61,403 nt of DNA from the NCBI GenBank assembly GCA_905235625.1, contig CAJOLX010000007.1, positions 50,476 to 111,878 of the forward strand. Direction: 5' to 3'. Of the stretch, positions 7,800 to 17,024 are shown piece by piece. The notes below the pieces were generated by a model. It worked only from the letters and a program-made list of their open reading frames with translations. It was not told the DNA's origin and searched no databases. Source of the stretch: an uncultured Clostridia bacterium (GTDB lineage: Bacteria > Bacillota > Clostridia > Oscillospirales > Acutalibacteraceae). Position 1 is the first letter of the stretch. The number at the start of each line of letters is the position of its first letter. The position numbers and the translations under genes were made by a program.

Positions 7800-10298
7800 T
7801 TATTTTTTCTTTTTGCGCTCTTCGCGGTCTTTCTTTCTTGCCGCCGCTTCTTCTGCGGCTTTAAGCTCGTTTTCTCTCTCCTTTTCGGCAACTCTTTCTT
7901 TCGCGCCGTCATAGAGGGAGAATATGCCGTCAAGGTTTTCGTAATTTTCTTTTTCTTTCATCAGCTTAACGGCGTCAAGATAAGGCTTTGCAGCGCGGTT
8001 AAAACGGGCGTGTCTGTCCATTTCTTCCTTTGATTTTTTGCGAGCTTCCTTTCTCTCCGACGCAAGGCGCTCTATTTCCTTTTTATCAGCGTTTGCTTCT
8101 TCCTTATTGCCGCTCTTTTTAAGGCGAGAAATCTCCTTATTGAGGCGGCTTATTTCTTCGTCGCACCTGTCTTCGTCGTCAAAATACTTTTCGATAAGCG
8201 CAAAATCGGGCTCGGCAAATTCCTCTTTGCCGCCGTAATATTTTTTATAGGCTTTGAAAGCGAAGGATTTGCTCTTTGCAATCTCGATTTTGGCTTTTCT
8301 TAAATCTTTTTCTTTTTCGTTTGATTTGGGCAAAGCCTTTGCGGAGCGTATTTCGGCGGCGATTTTATCTTTATCGTAGTTAGCTATGCCTTCAAGGCCC
8401 GCTTCTATAACTTCTTTGCCCGCTTCGATTTTTGCTTTATAAACCTCAGATGAGAATTTATTGACCTCGTCGTTAACGAATTTTGCGATGTCTATTTCTT
8501 CGTTGAGCTTTTTAGCTTCCTTGTAAGCTTTCTTCGCTTCTTTTTTCTTTTGCTTGTCTTTTTCGGAGCGGTAAACGCTCTTTTTAATTTCTTTCTTTTC
8601 TTCCTGTGCAAGCTCCGACGATTTCTTTAAAATATCGCAGGTTTCAACGAGCGACTCGTCTTTCAGCACTCCGTTGCCGTAATCCTCAAACATGGCTCTT
8701 ACTTTAAGAGTGTTCACTATGGATTTCTGCTTGGTTTCATTGAAATCATACCAGAAATAAGGAATAACGTTCAGCGCCGCTCCGATTGCGGAGAAGATAA
8801 TGAGAACGTGAAGAAGATTTAAAAGAATATTCGGGTCATAAAGAGCGGAATTCGCGTTAATATAGTTATTCTGACCGTTTGCAAGCTGCTCGGAAAGAAT
8901 TTGACCGACAGTTTTGTCGCCTATCATGCGCGCAAGAATTTCGGGGTCGGAGGTGACTCTTTGAGCAACTTCTTTTGTGAGCCCTCCCCTTTCATAAATC
9001 TTGGGCAGAACGGAAGAGGTGGCAAGAGTGATTACCGTGCCTATGGTAGCGACGGCTGAGAACATACCGTCAATTCTTTCGCCGGTCACGTATTGCTGAT
9101 AATCTCTTATATCAGCCTGTATGGAAGGATTTAAAATGAGCGCGAACGAGCCCATAAAAGCGTTCAAATAAAGGCAGGCAAGCACAAGCCAAATAGTCGC
9201 CTCGGTGAGAGCCCCCGTTGCCGGCAGCATCATCAGAATGAACATTATGTTAAACAGATTTGTAATGACAAGCACTTTCTTTTTGCCCCATTTCCTTATA
9301 AGGAACGGAGCGAGAAGCATGCCCCAGAGCGACGCGTTGCCGTAAATTGTGACGATAATGCCGTATTGATTGCCGGTGCATGTGCCGCCGTAATTATAGA
9401 GCCAATAAAGAATGTTGACGTAGGCGCTCTCGAGAAAACCTATCCAGCCGGCAAGAGAAATAATCCAGAAATACTTATTCTTCGCAACGGCTTTTATCGC
9501 GTCGGTAAACTTCACCTGAATAACGTGAGTGCGCGCCTGAACGATCTTTTCCTCGGTGTTTTTATAAACCACCATGCAGAGCAGAAGCCCGAACACGCAG
9601 AGAATGGGATAAAGCAGCCTGTAAACTCTGATATCGGTTGAATTTGTGTGGAAAATATTTTGAGCGATAATGGGAGTGAAAAGATTTATGAGAGTGGGCG
9701 CAAAGGAATAGATTATGCTCTTTATCGAAGCGACGTCCGCTCTCTCCTGAGAATCGGGCGAGAGCACGTGAATGAGATTTTCGTAAGCGTCATAGAAGAA
9801 ATAATAGAAAAAGTGCAAAAGGAGATTGAGCACGAGAATTATGGCGCACTTCGCAACGTAAGCCTTTGACTCGCCGAAAATTTCTCCCGCGCCGAAAATA
9901 TCCTCAAGCTTGTTATACGGGAACCAGACCATAGTGACGCATATAAGCGCCGTGGGCAGAGCCATGGTGAAAATATACGGCCTGTATTTGCCCGCCTTGT
10001 TTCTCGTGTTATCTATTATGTTAGCTCTTATGCCCGTCATAGGAATATTGGCAAGCACCGCTATAACGTACATAACGTACATATCCATCGGGTCAATTCC
10101 GAGGGTGCTTTGAAGCAGAGTGTTGCCCACGCCGAGCAGGCACGCCGTGCCGAGAGTAATTATGCAATAAGCTCCTATGCCGCCGAAGCTGTAAGCTCCG
10201 ATTTCTTTAAAGGACATATATCTGCCCTTCATCGGCTTATTCCAATATACAAAAACGTTTGACAGCTTGTCTTTTAGGTTTGAAAATAAAGCGGACAA
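7800..10298 (-). CDS. GPH-like MFS transporter with ~300-residue charged C-terminal extension
   Basis: The product is 832 residues. Residues about 30-525 form a 12-span MFS/GPH-like transporter, with IDNTRNKAGKYRPYIFTMAL matching the family's DNxRxxxGKYRP loop. From about residue 530 the sequence becomes highly charged and Lys/Glu-rich, with heptad-like stretches (KKKEAKKAYKEAKKLNEEID) that predict a long coiled coil in the cytoplasm. GPH proteins are usually 450-500 residues, so the tail is a large addition. The start is TTG 10298 behind GGGAGAG. The tail may recruit a partner or mediate oligomerisation (inference). It is a divergent paralogue of the transporter at 4917-6428. Confidence 0.8.
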   Translation of the reverse strand: MSALFSNLKDKLSNVFVYWNKPMKGRYMSFKEIGAYSFGGIGAYCIITLGTACLLGVGNTLLQSTLGIDPMDMYVMYVIAVLANIPMTGIRANIIDNTRNKAGKYRPYIFTMALPTALICVTMVWFPYNKLEDIFGAGEIFGESKAYVAKCAIILVLNLLLHFFYYFFYDAYENLIHVLSPDSQERADVASIKSIIYSFAPTLINLFTPIIAQNIFHTNSTDIRVYRLLYPILCVFGLLLCMVVYKNTEEKIVQARTHVIQVKFTDAIKAVAKNKYFWIISLAGWIGFLESAYVNILYWLYNYGGTCTGNQYGIIVTIYGNASLWGMLLAPFLIRKWGKKKVLVITNLFNIMFILMMLPATGALTEATIWLVLACLYLNAFMGSFALILNPSIQADIRDYQQYVTGERIDGMFSAVATIGTVITLATSSVLPKIYERGGLTKEVAQRVTSDPEILARMIGDKTVGQILSEQLANGQNNYINANSALYDPNILLNLLHVLIIFSAIGAALNVIPYFWYDFNETKQKSIVNTLKVRAMFEDYGNGVLKDESLVETCDILKKSSELAQEEKKEIKKSVYRSEKDKQKKKEAKKAYKEAKKLNEEIDIAKFVNDEVNKFSSEVYKAKIEAGKEVIEAGLEGIANYDKDKIAAEIRSAKALPKSNEKEKDLRKAKIEIAKSKSFAFKAYKKYYGGKEEFAEPDFALIEKYFDDEDRCDEEISRLNKEISRLKKSGNKEEANADKKEIERLASERKEARKKSKEEMDRHARFNRAAKPYLDAVKLMKEKENYENLDGIFSLYDGAKERVAEKERENELKAAEEAAARKKDREERKKKK

Positions 10299-10344
10299 AT
10301 CAAATCTCTCCCGAATTTTTCATTTTGAATAACGCGAAATCAAT

Positions 10345-11514
10345 TTACAGCCTGTTTATCATATCAAGAAGCTCAATATAGAACGGACGGATGTAGTTAA
10401 CGTTTATAAGATCGCCCATGAGAGCCTGATGGTCGCCTCTGTAAGTGGGCAAAACGTTCCATATTCCGGAGGTGACGGACACAATATCCTTGCCGTCAAA
10501 ATCCCTCTGGGGAGCGTTGAAGGGCGCTCTCGCGGAAATGGTGTTTACAAGCCCGTCGTTCGGCTGCCATGATTCGTCGAGCACAACTCCGCCCGGAGTA
10601 ACGCCGGTGTAGTGGCCCATCGTTTCCATTGATGAGAGCACGAGAGGCTCGCATTTAACGGACTTATCTCTCGTCTGACCGCCGTTCGGGTCTTCAACCG
10701 TAGCGCAGCACGGAACGGAGAAATAATAAACGTTTTCGAGCGTTTCAATGCCGTCGAGAAGCGCCATAGCGTTGTCAATAAACATATCGTAATCGGCGTT
10801 ATCCTCGGCAATTCTCTTGTTTTTTGAGCCAAGAGAAACAAGGCCTATCAAATCGGAAGACGCTTTATCCGCGGGCGAGAGCTTCTCTACGCCATCCTCG
10901 GCGTCTCTGCCTATGCTGTAAGCCGTGGTGCCGTTCATAGGCGCCGCCAGAGTGGTTATGGAATAAATCCAATCGGCTTTGCCGCCCTTAAAGAGCTCGG
11001 AGACGTCGTTTGCGGCGCTTAGCTCATCGTCATTGCCGTTTGCCATAAGCTCGGTGAAAACGAGAATGGTCGCTCCGCCGAAGGAATGGCCCAAAAGATT
11101 TATTTTGCTCTCAGCAGAAAAATCATCGAGAAGCGCTTTACCGGTGTAGTCCTTGCCGAAGCGGTCGTGCTCGCAGCGTTCGGAATGGGCTTTGCCGTAG
11201 TCAACTTTAGTGCCGGTGAGCTGAGCGTAAAGCTCGCAGGCTCTGTCCCACGCGGAGCCGCTCGGGTCAAGAGAAGGAGCAACGCTGTTTAAGCCGCGCG
11301 CGTTGAGATATTTAAGCATATCGCCGCCGAAAACTCCCCAATAAGGGAAAATATCATAGTAGAAATCATATTGTCCCCAGCCGCCGAGACCGTGAACGAA
11401 AACGAATGAATAATTCGTATTCCATTCGGACTCATTGAGCTCCGCTTTGGGGTAATTGACGCTCGGCGCAATAAACATTACTATCGCCATTATGATTGAA
11501 ATAACGAACTGCAT
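10345..11514 (-). CDS. Secreted lipase, family I.5-like alpha/beta hydrolase
   Basis: The protein is 389 residues with a signal segment (about 3-22). FVFVHGLGGWGQYDF, then WDRACELYAQLTGTKVDYG, and HDRFGKDYTG match the staphylococcal/Geobacillus family I.5 lipases. The nucleophile elbow is GHSFGG, and the late DHQALMGD carries the likely catalytic His. An upstream in-frame TTG at 11532 is rejected because the RBS GGAGGAG lies inside that extension, 7 bases before ATG 11514. It probably hydrolyses lipids or esters outside the cell. A frameshifted relative lies at 28405-29837. Confidence 0.85.
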   Translation of the reverse strand: MQFVISIIMAIVMFIAPSVNYPKAELNESEWNTNYSFVFVHGLGGWGQYDFYYDIFPYWGVFGGDMLKYLNARGLNSVAPSLDPSGSAWDRACELYAQLTGTKVDYGKAHSERCEHDRFGKDYTGKALLDDFSAESKINLLGHSFGGATILVFTELMANGNDDELSAANDVSELFKGGKADWIYSITTLAAPMNGTTAYSIGRDAEDGVEKLSPADKASSDLIGLVSLGSKNKRIAEDNADYDMFIDNAMALLDGIETLENVYYFSVPCCATVEDPNGGQTRDKSVKCEPLVLSSMETMGHYTGVTPGGVVLDESWQPNDGLVNTISARAPFNAPQRDFDGKDIVSVTSGIWNVLPTYRGDHQALMGDLINVNYIRPFYIELLDMINRL

Positions 11515-11551
11515 AAACTTTCTCCTCCGCAAATTTCAAATCCTAAATGTG

Positions 11552-11580
11552 ATTTTATCATATAATTTTGCATAAAACAA
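11552..11580 (-). promoter_or_regulatory. Promoter of the lipase gene
   Basis: On the minus strand, TTGTTT (11575-11580), a 17-bp spacer and TAAAAT (11552-11557) lie 38 bases before ATG 11514. Confidence 0.6.
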
Positions 11581-11595
11581 TAGGTTAAAAAAAGA

Positions 11596-11624
11596 TTTAC
11601 ATTGTTGAAAGTATATGATAAAAT
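11596..11624 (+). promoter_or_regulatory. Promoter of the phosphoesterase-peptidase operon
   Basis: TTTACA (11596-11601), a 17-bp spacer and TAAAAT (11619-11624) precede ATG 11655. It is divergent from the lipase promoter, with only 15 bases between the two -35 boxes. Confidence 0.6.
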
Positions 11625-11654
11625 ACAAATATGTTTATGGAAAGGGGCAAAAAA

Positions 11655-13058
11655 ATGGCTTTTAATGCGATTTTAATTACCGACACTCATTATTTTGAAA
11701 CGAAACTCGGCGGCGAGGGAGAAGCTTACGAGCGCCGTTCTTTTACCGACCAGAAATGCGTTGCCGAAACAGGCGCGATACTCAAGGTCGCTTTTAAACA
11801 GATTGCCGAAGACAAAAGCGTTGATACTATACTCATTCCCGGCGACCTCGTTTACAGAGGCGAATACGAAAGTCACGTTACTTTCCGCGAAATGCTCAGG
11901 GATTTAAAGGCTCAGGGCAAAAAGATTTATATCACCATCGCCCGCCATGACTACGCCACCGCAGAGCCTGATTACGTGAGCCAACCCAAGGGATTTATCG
12001 GCAACGAAGAAGTGGACGTTGAAGGAATGCCGAGAGAAAAGCTCAGAGAGTTTTACTATGAATTCGGCTACGAGCAGGCAATTTCCGAGCACGAAAAAAC
12101 CATTTCTTACGTTGCTCAGCTTAACGACAACATCCGTTTGCTCGCCATAAACTGCGACGGCGATTTTCACTCGTTCAAGGGTCTTTATGACGACCAGATG
12201 GAATGGATAAAAGAGCAGGTTGAAGACGCTCACAAGGCGGGCTGCTACATTTTCGCTATAATGCACTATCCCCTTATCCCCGGCTCGCCCATTCTGCAGC
12301 TTATAGACGACGCAAAAATCACCGACTGGCAAAAACGCGCGGATGAGCTTGCCGACCTCGGGCTCGATTTCATTCTCACCGGTCACATGCACATGCAAAG
12401 CTGCAACACGCACGTGAGCCCCGCCGGCAACAAGATAACCGATATATGCACCGGCAGCATCGTCGGCTGTCCCTCGGCTTACAGAAAGCTCACGTTTAAC
12501 GACAACGGGACGGTAAACGTTAGGTCTTATAAGATAGACGATTTCGAGTGGGACAAGGGCGACATGGACGCCGACGAATATTTCAAATGGCGTTTTGACA
12601 GAAAAATCGTTACCGCCATTGACGGTATGGCTTATAATTTTGACGATTTCGCAGGCTATTTCGGCGGCGCCGAAAAGCTGGGGAAGTTAAAGCCCGCCAT
12701 TACCATTGTGGGCAAAATACTTCAGAAGCTCACAATCGGCGGAGTTGGCAGAATGTTTTGCTTCAAGGTTGACAAATCCATAAAGAAAGTGCTGCTGAAA
12801 GACCTGAGCGTGGAGCTTGTCAGAAACGTATTCTGCGGCGACCAGCCCTACACCGAAGGCACTCCCGTTTACGAAGCCGTCGTAAAACTCTTTAAGAGAC
12901 TCAATCCCATACTTAAAAAGGTTGAAAAGAAAGTCGGCGAAAAGAATCCTCTCTTCTCCGACATAACGGGCCTTTTCCTCTCGCTCATAGGCAAAGAAGA
13001 AAAGCTTGACAACAACTGCGACCTTCAGCTCAATTACAATTACGAAGTTAAGGAGTAA
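11655..13058 (+). CDS. Cytoplasmic calcineurin-like metallophosphoesterase
   Basis: A 467-residue protein with no signal peptide. Motifs are DTH in LITDTHYF, GD in IPGDLVYRGEY, IARHDYAT at the place of the usual GNHD, IMHYPL and TGHMHMQ. The first two residues of the GNHD box are replaced by AR, while the metal-binding HD is kept. ATG 11655 is chosen because AAAGGGG lies 7 bases upstream; an upstream ATG at 11631 has no RBS. The C-terminal 150 residues are unassigned. It is followed by a peptidase gene 4 bases later. The substrate is unknown. Confidence 0.82.
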   Translation: MAFNAILITDTHYFETKLGGEGEAYERRSFTDQKCVAETGAILKVAFKQIAEDKSVDTILIPGDLVYRGEYESHVTFREMLRDLKAQGKKIYITIARHDYATAEPDYVSQPKGFIGNEEVDVEGMPREKLREFYYEFGYEQAISEHEKTISYVAQLNDNIRLLAINCDGDFHSFKGLYDDQMEWIKEQVEDAHKAGCYIFAIMHYPLIPGSPILQLIDDAKITDWQKRADELADLGLDFILTGHMHMQSCNTHVSPAGNKITDICTGSIVGCPSAYRKLTFNDNGTVNVRSYKIDDFEWDKGDMDADEYFKWRFDRKIVTAIDGMAYNFDDFAGYFGGAEKLGKLKPAITIVGKILQKLTIGGVGRMFCFKVDKSIKKVLLKDLSVELVRNVFCGDQPYTEGTPVYEAVVKLFKRLNPILKKVEKKVGEKNPLFSDITGLFLSLIGKEEKLDNNCDLQLNYNYEVKE

Positions 13059-13062
13059 TACC

Positions 13063-13755
13063 ATGGGCAAAATAGTCGGTCTCGGCGGAGGAGACTGCTT
13101 TAACGAAGCGCAAAATATTTATGAATATATCATTCGCCTGAGCGGAAAGAAAAATCCCAAAGTCATAATTTTGCCGACCGCTCACAGCGACGAGCCGGAC
13201 TGCTGCATTGAAGAGGCCGCATTTTTCAAAACGAAAGACTGCGAAACCTCTTACCTCAGAATTACAAAATGCTCAAAGGAAGAAACGAAAACCGCCATTG
13301 ACGGCGCAGACATCATATATCTGAGCGGCGGAAACCTCGAAATCCTCATGAACGCTCTGAAAGAAAGCGGAGCGGATATCGCGCTTAAAGACGCTTTCGA
13401 ACGCGGAGCGGTGCTTTGCGGCTCATCCTCGGGCATGATGTGCTGGTTTGAGGAAGGCTATGACGACTGCGGGCCCGAAGGCTCGTTTATGTGGATAAAA
13501 TGCCTCGGGTTCCTCCCCTACACCGCCTGCCCTCACTTTGAAGGCGTGAGCTGGTCGAGCTTTGAAAACGCCGTTAAAGGCAGAGCGCTTTCCGGCATGG
13601 CTCTCGAAAATGACTGCGCTCTCGTTTACATTGACGGCGATTATTCCGTAATGAGCGGCAGCGAAGGCGGAAGAGCCTATGTTTTCGATAAGGACAAAGG
13701 GCATAAAAAAGAAGTTTTCGGCGGAGCGCCGAAATTGGACGACGATGAAATTTAA
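13063..13755 (+). CDS. Peptidase S51 (PepE/cyanophycinase-like)
   Basis: This 230-residue cytoplasmic protein shows the S51 hallmarks: VGLGGGDCF at the N-terminus, IIYLSGGNLEIL, the nucleophile elbow CGSSSGMMCW with the catalytic Ser, and PHFEG with the likely His. Family members hydrolyse Asp-containing dipeptides or act as related glutamine-amidotransferase-fold peptidases. ATG 13063 has AAGGAG upstream. Its end overlaps the next gene by 11 bases, so the three genes from 11655 form an operon. Confidence 0.85.
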   Translation: MGKIVGLGGGDCFNEAQNIYEYIIRLSGKKNPKVIILPTAHSDEPDCCIEEAAFFKTKDCETSYLRITKCSKEETKTAIDGADIIYLSGGNLEILMNALKESGADIALKDAFERGAVLCGSSSGMMCWFEEGYDDCGPEGSFMWIKCLGFLPYTACPHFEGVSWSSFENAVKGRALSGMALENDCALVYIDGDYSVMSGSEGGRAYVFDKDKGHKKEVFGGAPKLDDDEI

Positions 13756-14305
13756 CCCGGACATAATAAGAAGCGAAAGAAAATCTCTCTCAATAGAGGT
13801 TCGCCCGGACGGCAAAGTTACCGTCAGAGCGCCGCTGAGAATGTCTTACAGAGAGATTGAGGCGTTCATAACCTCCCATTCCGACAAAATCGAAAAGATG
13901 ATTGAAAAGCAAAACGGAAGGCTTGCCGAAGCTTCCGCTCTGCCGCCTTACACCGAAGAGGAATTAAGAGAAGCGAAAGAACGCGCGCTTAATGAAATAC
14001 CGCCGAGAGTAGCTTATTACGCCGACATACTCGGAGTGACTTACGGTAAAATAACGATAAGAACTCCCAAAACCCGCTGGGGAAGCTGCACGTCAAAGGG
14101 CAATCTCAATTTCAGCGCGCTTTTGGCGCTTATGCCGCCCGAAATAATGGACAGCGTAATTCTTCACGAGCTTTGCCACCGCAAAGAGATGAACCATTCA
14201 AAGCGGTTTTATGATGAAATTCTCAAAATTATGCCCGACTATTACGAAAGAGACAGGTGGCTTAAAGATAACGGATACAAGTATTCGTCAAGGCTGCCGG
14301 GATAA
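13745..14305 (+). CDS. YgjP-like (DUF45) zinc metalloprotease
   Basis: The protein has 186 residues. The C-terminal half carries KTRWGSCTSKGNLNF and the HELCHRKEMNHSKRFY zinc motif (HExxH plus a downstream His), the signature of the YgjP/DUF45 M48-like group. No signal peptide or membrane span is visible, so it is probably cytosolic. ATG 13745 lies within the end of the peptidase gene, consistent with coupled translation; longer reading of the frame upstream has no RBS. Confidence 0.88.
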   Translation: MKFNPDIIRSERKSLSIEVRPDGKVTVRAPLRMSYREIEAFITSHSDKIEKMIEKQNGRLAEASALPPYTEEELREAKERALNEIPPRVAYYADILGVTYGKITIRTPKTRWGSCTSKGNLNFSALLALMPPEIMDSVILHELCHRKEMNHSKRFYDEILKIMPDYYERDRWLKDNGYKYSSRLPG

Positions 14306-14313
14306 AAAATAAG

Positions 14314-14352
14314 AGGCTGTCGCCAATGCTTTTAAACATTTGCGACAGCCTT
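14314..14352. terminator. Bidirectional terminator between convergent operons
   Basis: A long imperfect stem, AGGCTGTCGC paired with GCGACAGCCT plus inner pairs, separates the YgjP-like gene from jag. A/T-rich tracts lie on both sides. Confidence 0.75.
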
Positions 14353-14362
14353 AAATTTTTAA

Positions 14363-15187
14363 TCACTTATTAACTTCGATTTTTCCGTAAAGGGAACCTT
14401 CAAAATCTTTTTTGGGAGCGCGGGGCTCGGCCTGCTTATTGCTTGAAGAGCCGGAAGAATAACCGCCGTCCTGCCTGCCTCTGCCTCTGTAATTATTGTT
14501 GCCGCGGCCTCTGCCGTTTGAGTAACCGCCCTGAAGAGGCTTAACGCCGTCTTCAAGAGTAATAACGACTTTGCGCTCGTCATCGCTGCCTACGGAATGA
14601 GAAGTAACTCCGTCAATTTCCTGTATGGCGGTGTGAATAATTCTGCGCTCATAGGGATTCATGGGCTCAAGCACAACGTTTCTGCCGTATTTTCTTACCT
14701 TCTGAGCGTTCTTCTTCGCAAGCGCTCTGAGGGTAGCTTCGCGCTTTTCGCGATAGTTGCCCACGTTTATGGAAACGTGCTTATATTCGTTTGTTTCTCT
14801 GTTGATTACAAGGCGAACGAGATACTGAATGGCGTCGAGAGTTTCGCCTCTTCTGCCGATTACGGAGCCGTAATCTTCAGCGCAGGTAACGTTAACGCGA
14901 ACGTCTTCGCCTTCAACGCTTACGGTGATTTCGGCGTCGTTTACGCCGAGATTTTTCAAAATATCGCTGACATAGGATTTTACGTAGGCGAATTTATCGT
15001 CTTCAACCTCGTAATAGGCTCTTACCTGAGCGGGGCTGCCGCCGAAGAGACCCAAAACCTTGCCTTTGCCTTCGGAAATTATCTCAATTTTAACCTCCGC
15101 TTCTTCCGGGGCGTTAAGCTGAGCAACGGCAGACTGCCTTGCCTCTTCAACGCTCTGAGCGGAAGCAGTAATTTCTATGACTTTCAA
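14363..15187 (-). CDS. jag: Jag (SpoIIIJ-associated) RNA-binding protein
   Basis: The product is about 274 residues: an N-terminal Jag_N domain (KVIEITASAQSVEEARQSA), a KH domain with the GRRGETLDAIQYL loop, and an R3H domain with NPYERRIIHTAIQ. A Gly/Arg/Asn-rich tail follows (SNGRGRGNNNYRGRGRQ). The start is placed at TTG 15187, because AGGTGG lies 8 bases upstream; a GTG at 15199 is part of that RBS region. It follows yidC, its usual partner. It probably binds RNA and influences cell envelope synthesis. Confidence 0.93.
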   Translation of the reverse strand: MKVIEITASAQSVEEARQSAVAQLNAPEEAEVKIEIISEGKGKVLGLFGGSPAQVRAYYEVEDDKFAYVKSYVSDILKNLGVNDAEITVSVEGEDVRVNVTCAEDYGSVIGRRGETLDAIQYLVRLVINRETNEYKHVSINVGNYREKREATLRALAKKNAQKVRKYGRNVVLEPMNPYERRIIHTAIQEIDGVTSHSVGSDDERKVVITLEDGVKPLQGGYSNGRGRGNNNYRGRGRQDGGYSSGSSSNKQAEPRAPKKDFEGSLYGKIEVNK

Positions 15188-15205
15188 GGAGTTCACCACC
15201 TGATT

Positions 15206-16168
15206 TTAATTGTTAGTTTCTTTGTCGGACATCACAAGCTTAATGCTGTTCTCCCTTGAACGGCGCTCAACCGTTTCTTCGACCATGAGCTTTGCAAGAA
15301 CCTTGTTGGGAGAATAAATCTTACCGATAATAATCGTGGATATAAGCCCGAACAAACCGGATGTGATCCAATATACGCCGATACCGGCGGGATAATTGAC
15401 AACGAAGTAAATAGTGAATACAGCCATAAATACGGTCATGCATCCCATTGATTTAGCCGCCGAGCCACCGGATGGATCGTTCTGTTTTTGTTTATAGTAG
15501 GAGTAGAAGCTCGTCCCCAGGGTGGAAATAGTAGCAAGAACGGGGATGAACCAAATGGCGTGGAAGCCGTCTGTGTGATTCATCGGAACGTCACCGAGTG
15601 AAAACAGACCGAAAAATCTGAAGTCAACACTTTCAATGGCCTTATAAGTGGCCTCGGAAACACCCTCAAGCCCTCTGAGCTGATTTATGTTTTCCATAAC
15701 GAGGAGCTCGCTTAAATGGCTGCTCTTTTCCATGGCGGAATCGCCGAGCCCCTTTACGGCTTCGGTGAGGATAGTAATTTCAGCTTCGGGAAGATGAAGA
15801 AAGTTACTCAGCGGATAATAAATCGCGCCTATCAGACCGAAAAGCAGAACAAACTGGATGATCATTGCGGTGCTGCAGCCCGCGCTCATGGGGTTATAGC
15901 CCTCTCTCGAATAAAGAGCCTGAGTTTCTTCCTGAATTTTTCTCTGGTCTCCGGCGTATTTTTGCTGAATTTTACGCACCTTGGACTGAATACGCTGAGT
16001 CTTTGCCGTGCTCTTCTGCTGATGAATCGTAGTAGGCAGCATAAACAGCCTTGCGATAAGAGTGAGCAGGATTATTGACAAAGCGTAATTCTGAAAGCAT
16101 ATCGTTTCATACAAAAACTTCAGAATATATCCGAAAGGCACACCTAAAAAGTGGTATACAGCTGTCAT
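15206..16168 (-). CDS. yidC: YidC/Oxa1 membrane protein insertase
   Basis: A 320-residue polytopic protein. The conserved block LTLIARLFMLPTTIHQQKST, with its hydrophilic-groove Arg, and the hairpin QSKVRKIQQKYAG identify the YidC1 family. It inserts membrane proteins with or without SecYEG. ATG 16168 follows GGAGG, and its first base overlaps the yidD stop (TAATG). A long periplasmic domain is absent, as is normal for Gram-positive forms. A long loop after the second span (LPEAEITILTEAVKGL) extends outside. Confidence 0.94.
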   Translation of the reverse strand: MTAVYHFLGVPFGYILKFLYETICFQNYALSIILLTLIARLFMLPTTIHQQKSTAKTQRIQSKVRKIQQKYAGDQRKIQEETQALYSREGYNPMSAGCSTAMIIQFVLLFGLIGAIYYPLSNFLHLPEAEITILTEAVKGLGDSAMEKSSHLSELLVMENINQLRGLEGVSEATYKAIESVDFRFFGLFSLGDVPMNHTDGFHAIWFIPVLATISTLGTSFYSYYKQKQNDPSGGSAAKSMGCMTVFMAVFTIYFVVNYPAGIGVYWITSGLFGLISTIIIGKIYSPNKVLAKLMVEETVERRSRENSIKLVMSDKETNN

Positions 16169-16407
16169 TATTTTTCCTCCGGGTGTTTGTGCTTCTTTGG
16201 CGGAACCGGATCGTAACCGCCGGGGAAGAAAATGTTGCATCGCAAAAATCTGCGAATGGCAAGAGCAGTGCCGAAAAAGGCGCCGTGAATTTCAATAGCC
16301 TCTTTGGCATACTGCGAGCAGGTAGGAACATACCTGCATACAGGCGGAAAAAGCGGGGAAATACGTTTTTGGTAAAAACTTATGCAGGAAAGCAGGACCT
16401 TCTTCAA
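16168..16407 (-). CDS. yidD: YidD membrane protein insertion efficiency factor
   Basis: The protein is 79 residues with the signature RISPLFPPVCRYVPTCSQYA and then FPGGYDPVP. TTG 16407 is chosen as start because GGGGGAG, formed by the last codons of rnpA, lies 7 bases upstream; an earlier TTG at 16434 would add residues not typical of the family. YidD is a small membrane-associated helper of YidC-dependent insertion and sits between rnpA and yidC as usual. Confidence 0.92.
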   Translation of the reverse strand: MKKVLLSCISFYQKRISPLFPPVCRYVPTCSQYAKEAIEIHGAFFGTALAIRRFLRCNIFFPGGYDPVPPKKHKHPEEK

Positions 16408-16411
16408 GCTA

Positions 16412-16762
16412 TCACTCCCCCGATACTTTTTCAATAACGCCCAAATCGACGAGCTGGCGCCTCATGCTTTCGGCGACCACCTGCATCTTTACGTTTTTGG
16501 TCCTGTGCCTTGCGACAAAAACGAGGTCATATCCCGGCTTAACGTCGCCTTTAAGCGATGAATAAGCCGCTCTTATGACTCTGCGGCACCGATTTCTTTC
16601 AACGGCTGAGCCTATCTTCTTTGAGGTGGTAATGCCGACCCTCGAATAAGGCTGCCTGCTTTTCAGAGCATAAGTGACGAGCACGGGTGAAGATTCGCTC
16701 TTTCCCCTGCCGTAAAGCCTGTGAAAATCGGAGTTTTGTTTTAAGGTAAATTCGGCAGTCAT
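16412..16762 (-). CDS. rnpA: Ribonuclease P protein component
   Basis: This basic 116-residue protein contains the family signature AVERNRCRRVIRAAY, with the RNR motif, plus GYDLVFVAR. It binds the catalytic RNA of RNase P for tRNA 5' maturation. ATG 16762 lies five bases after the rpmH stop. No clear RBS is present, so coupling to rpmH translation is likely. The rnpB RNA gene is not in this window. Confidence 0.95.
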   Translation of the reverse strand: MTAEFTLKQNSDFHRLYGRGKSESSPVLVTYALKSRQPYSRVGITTSKKIGSAVERNRCRRVIRAAYSSLKGDVKPGYDLVFVARHRTKNVKMQVVAESMRRQLVDLGVIEKVSGE

Positions 16763-16767
16763 TTCAA

Positions 16768-16902
16768 TCAGTAGGTGAGCTGCTTTCTGCCTTTTGCTCT
16801 GCGGCGGGCAAGCACCTTGCGGCCGTTTCTGTCAGCCATTCTCTTGCGGAAGCCGTGCTCCATCTTGCGATGACGCTTTTTGGGCTGATAAGTTCTTTTC
16901 AT
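16768..16902 (-). CDS. rpmH: 50S ribosomal protein L34
   Basis: A 44-residue, very basic protein starting [18 protein letters not shown] and ending AKGRKQLTY, a textbook L34. It begins at ATG 16902 behind GGAGG. It is the first gene of the leftward rpmH-rnpA-yidD-yidC-jag operon, divergent from dnaA. Confidence 0.97.
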   Translation of the reverse strand: MKRTYQPKKRHRKMEHGFRKRMADRNGRKVLARRRAKGRKQLTY

Positions 16903-17024
16903 CTTTCTAACCTCCAATCAAAAATTATCAATTTAAGCCTTCGACCGTTTGTGAGAGAAAGAGGTCGGCCGAAAGACCGAAAAACGAATTGACAATCGGA
17001 AACACTCCGACCCTCAGTTTTGAT

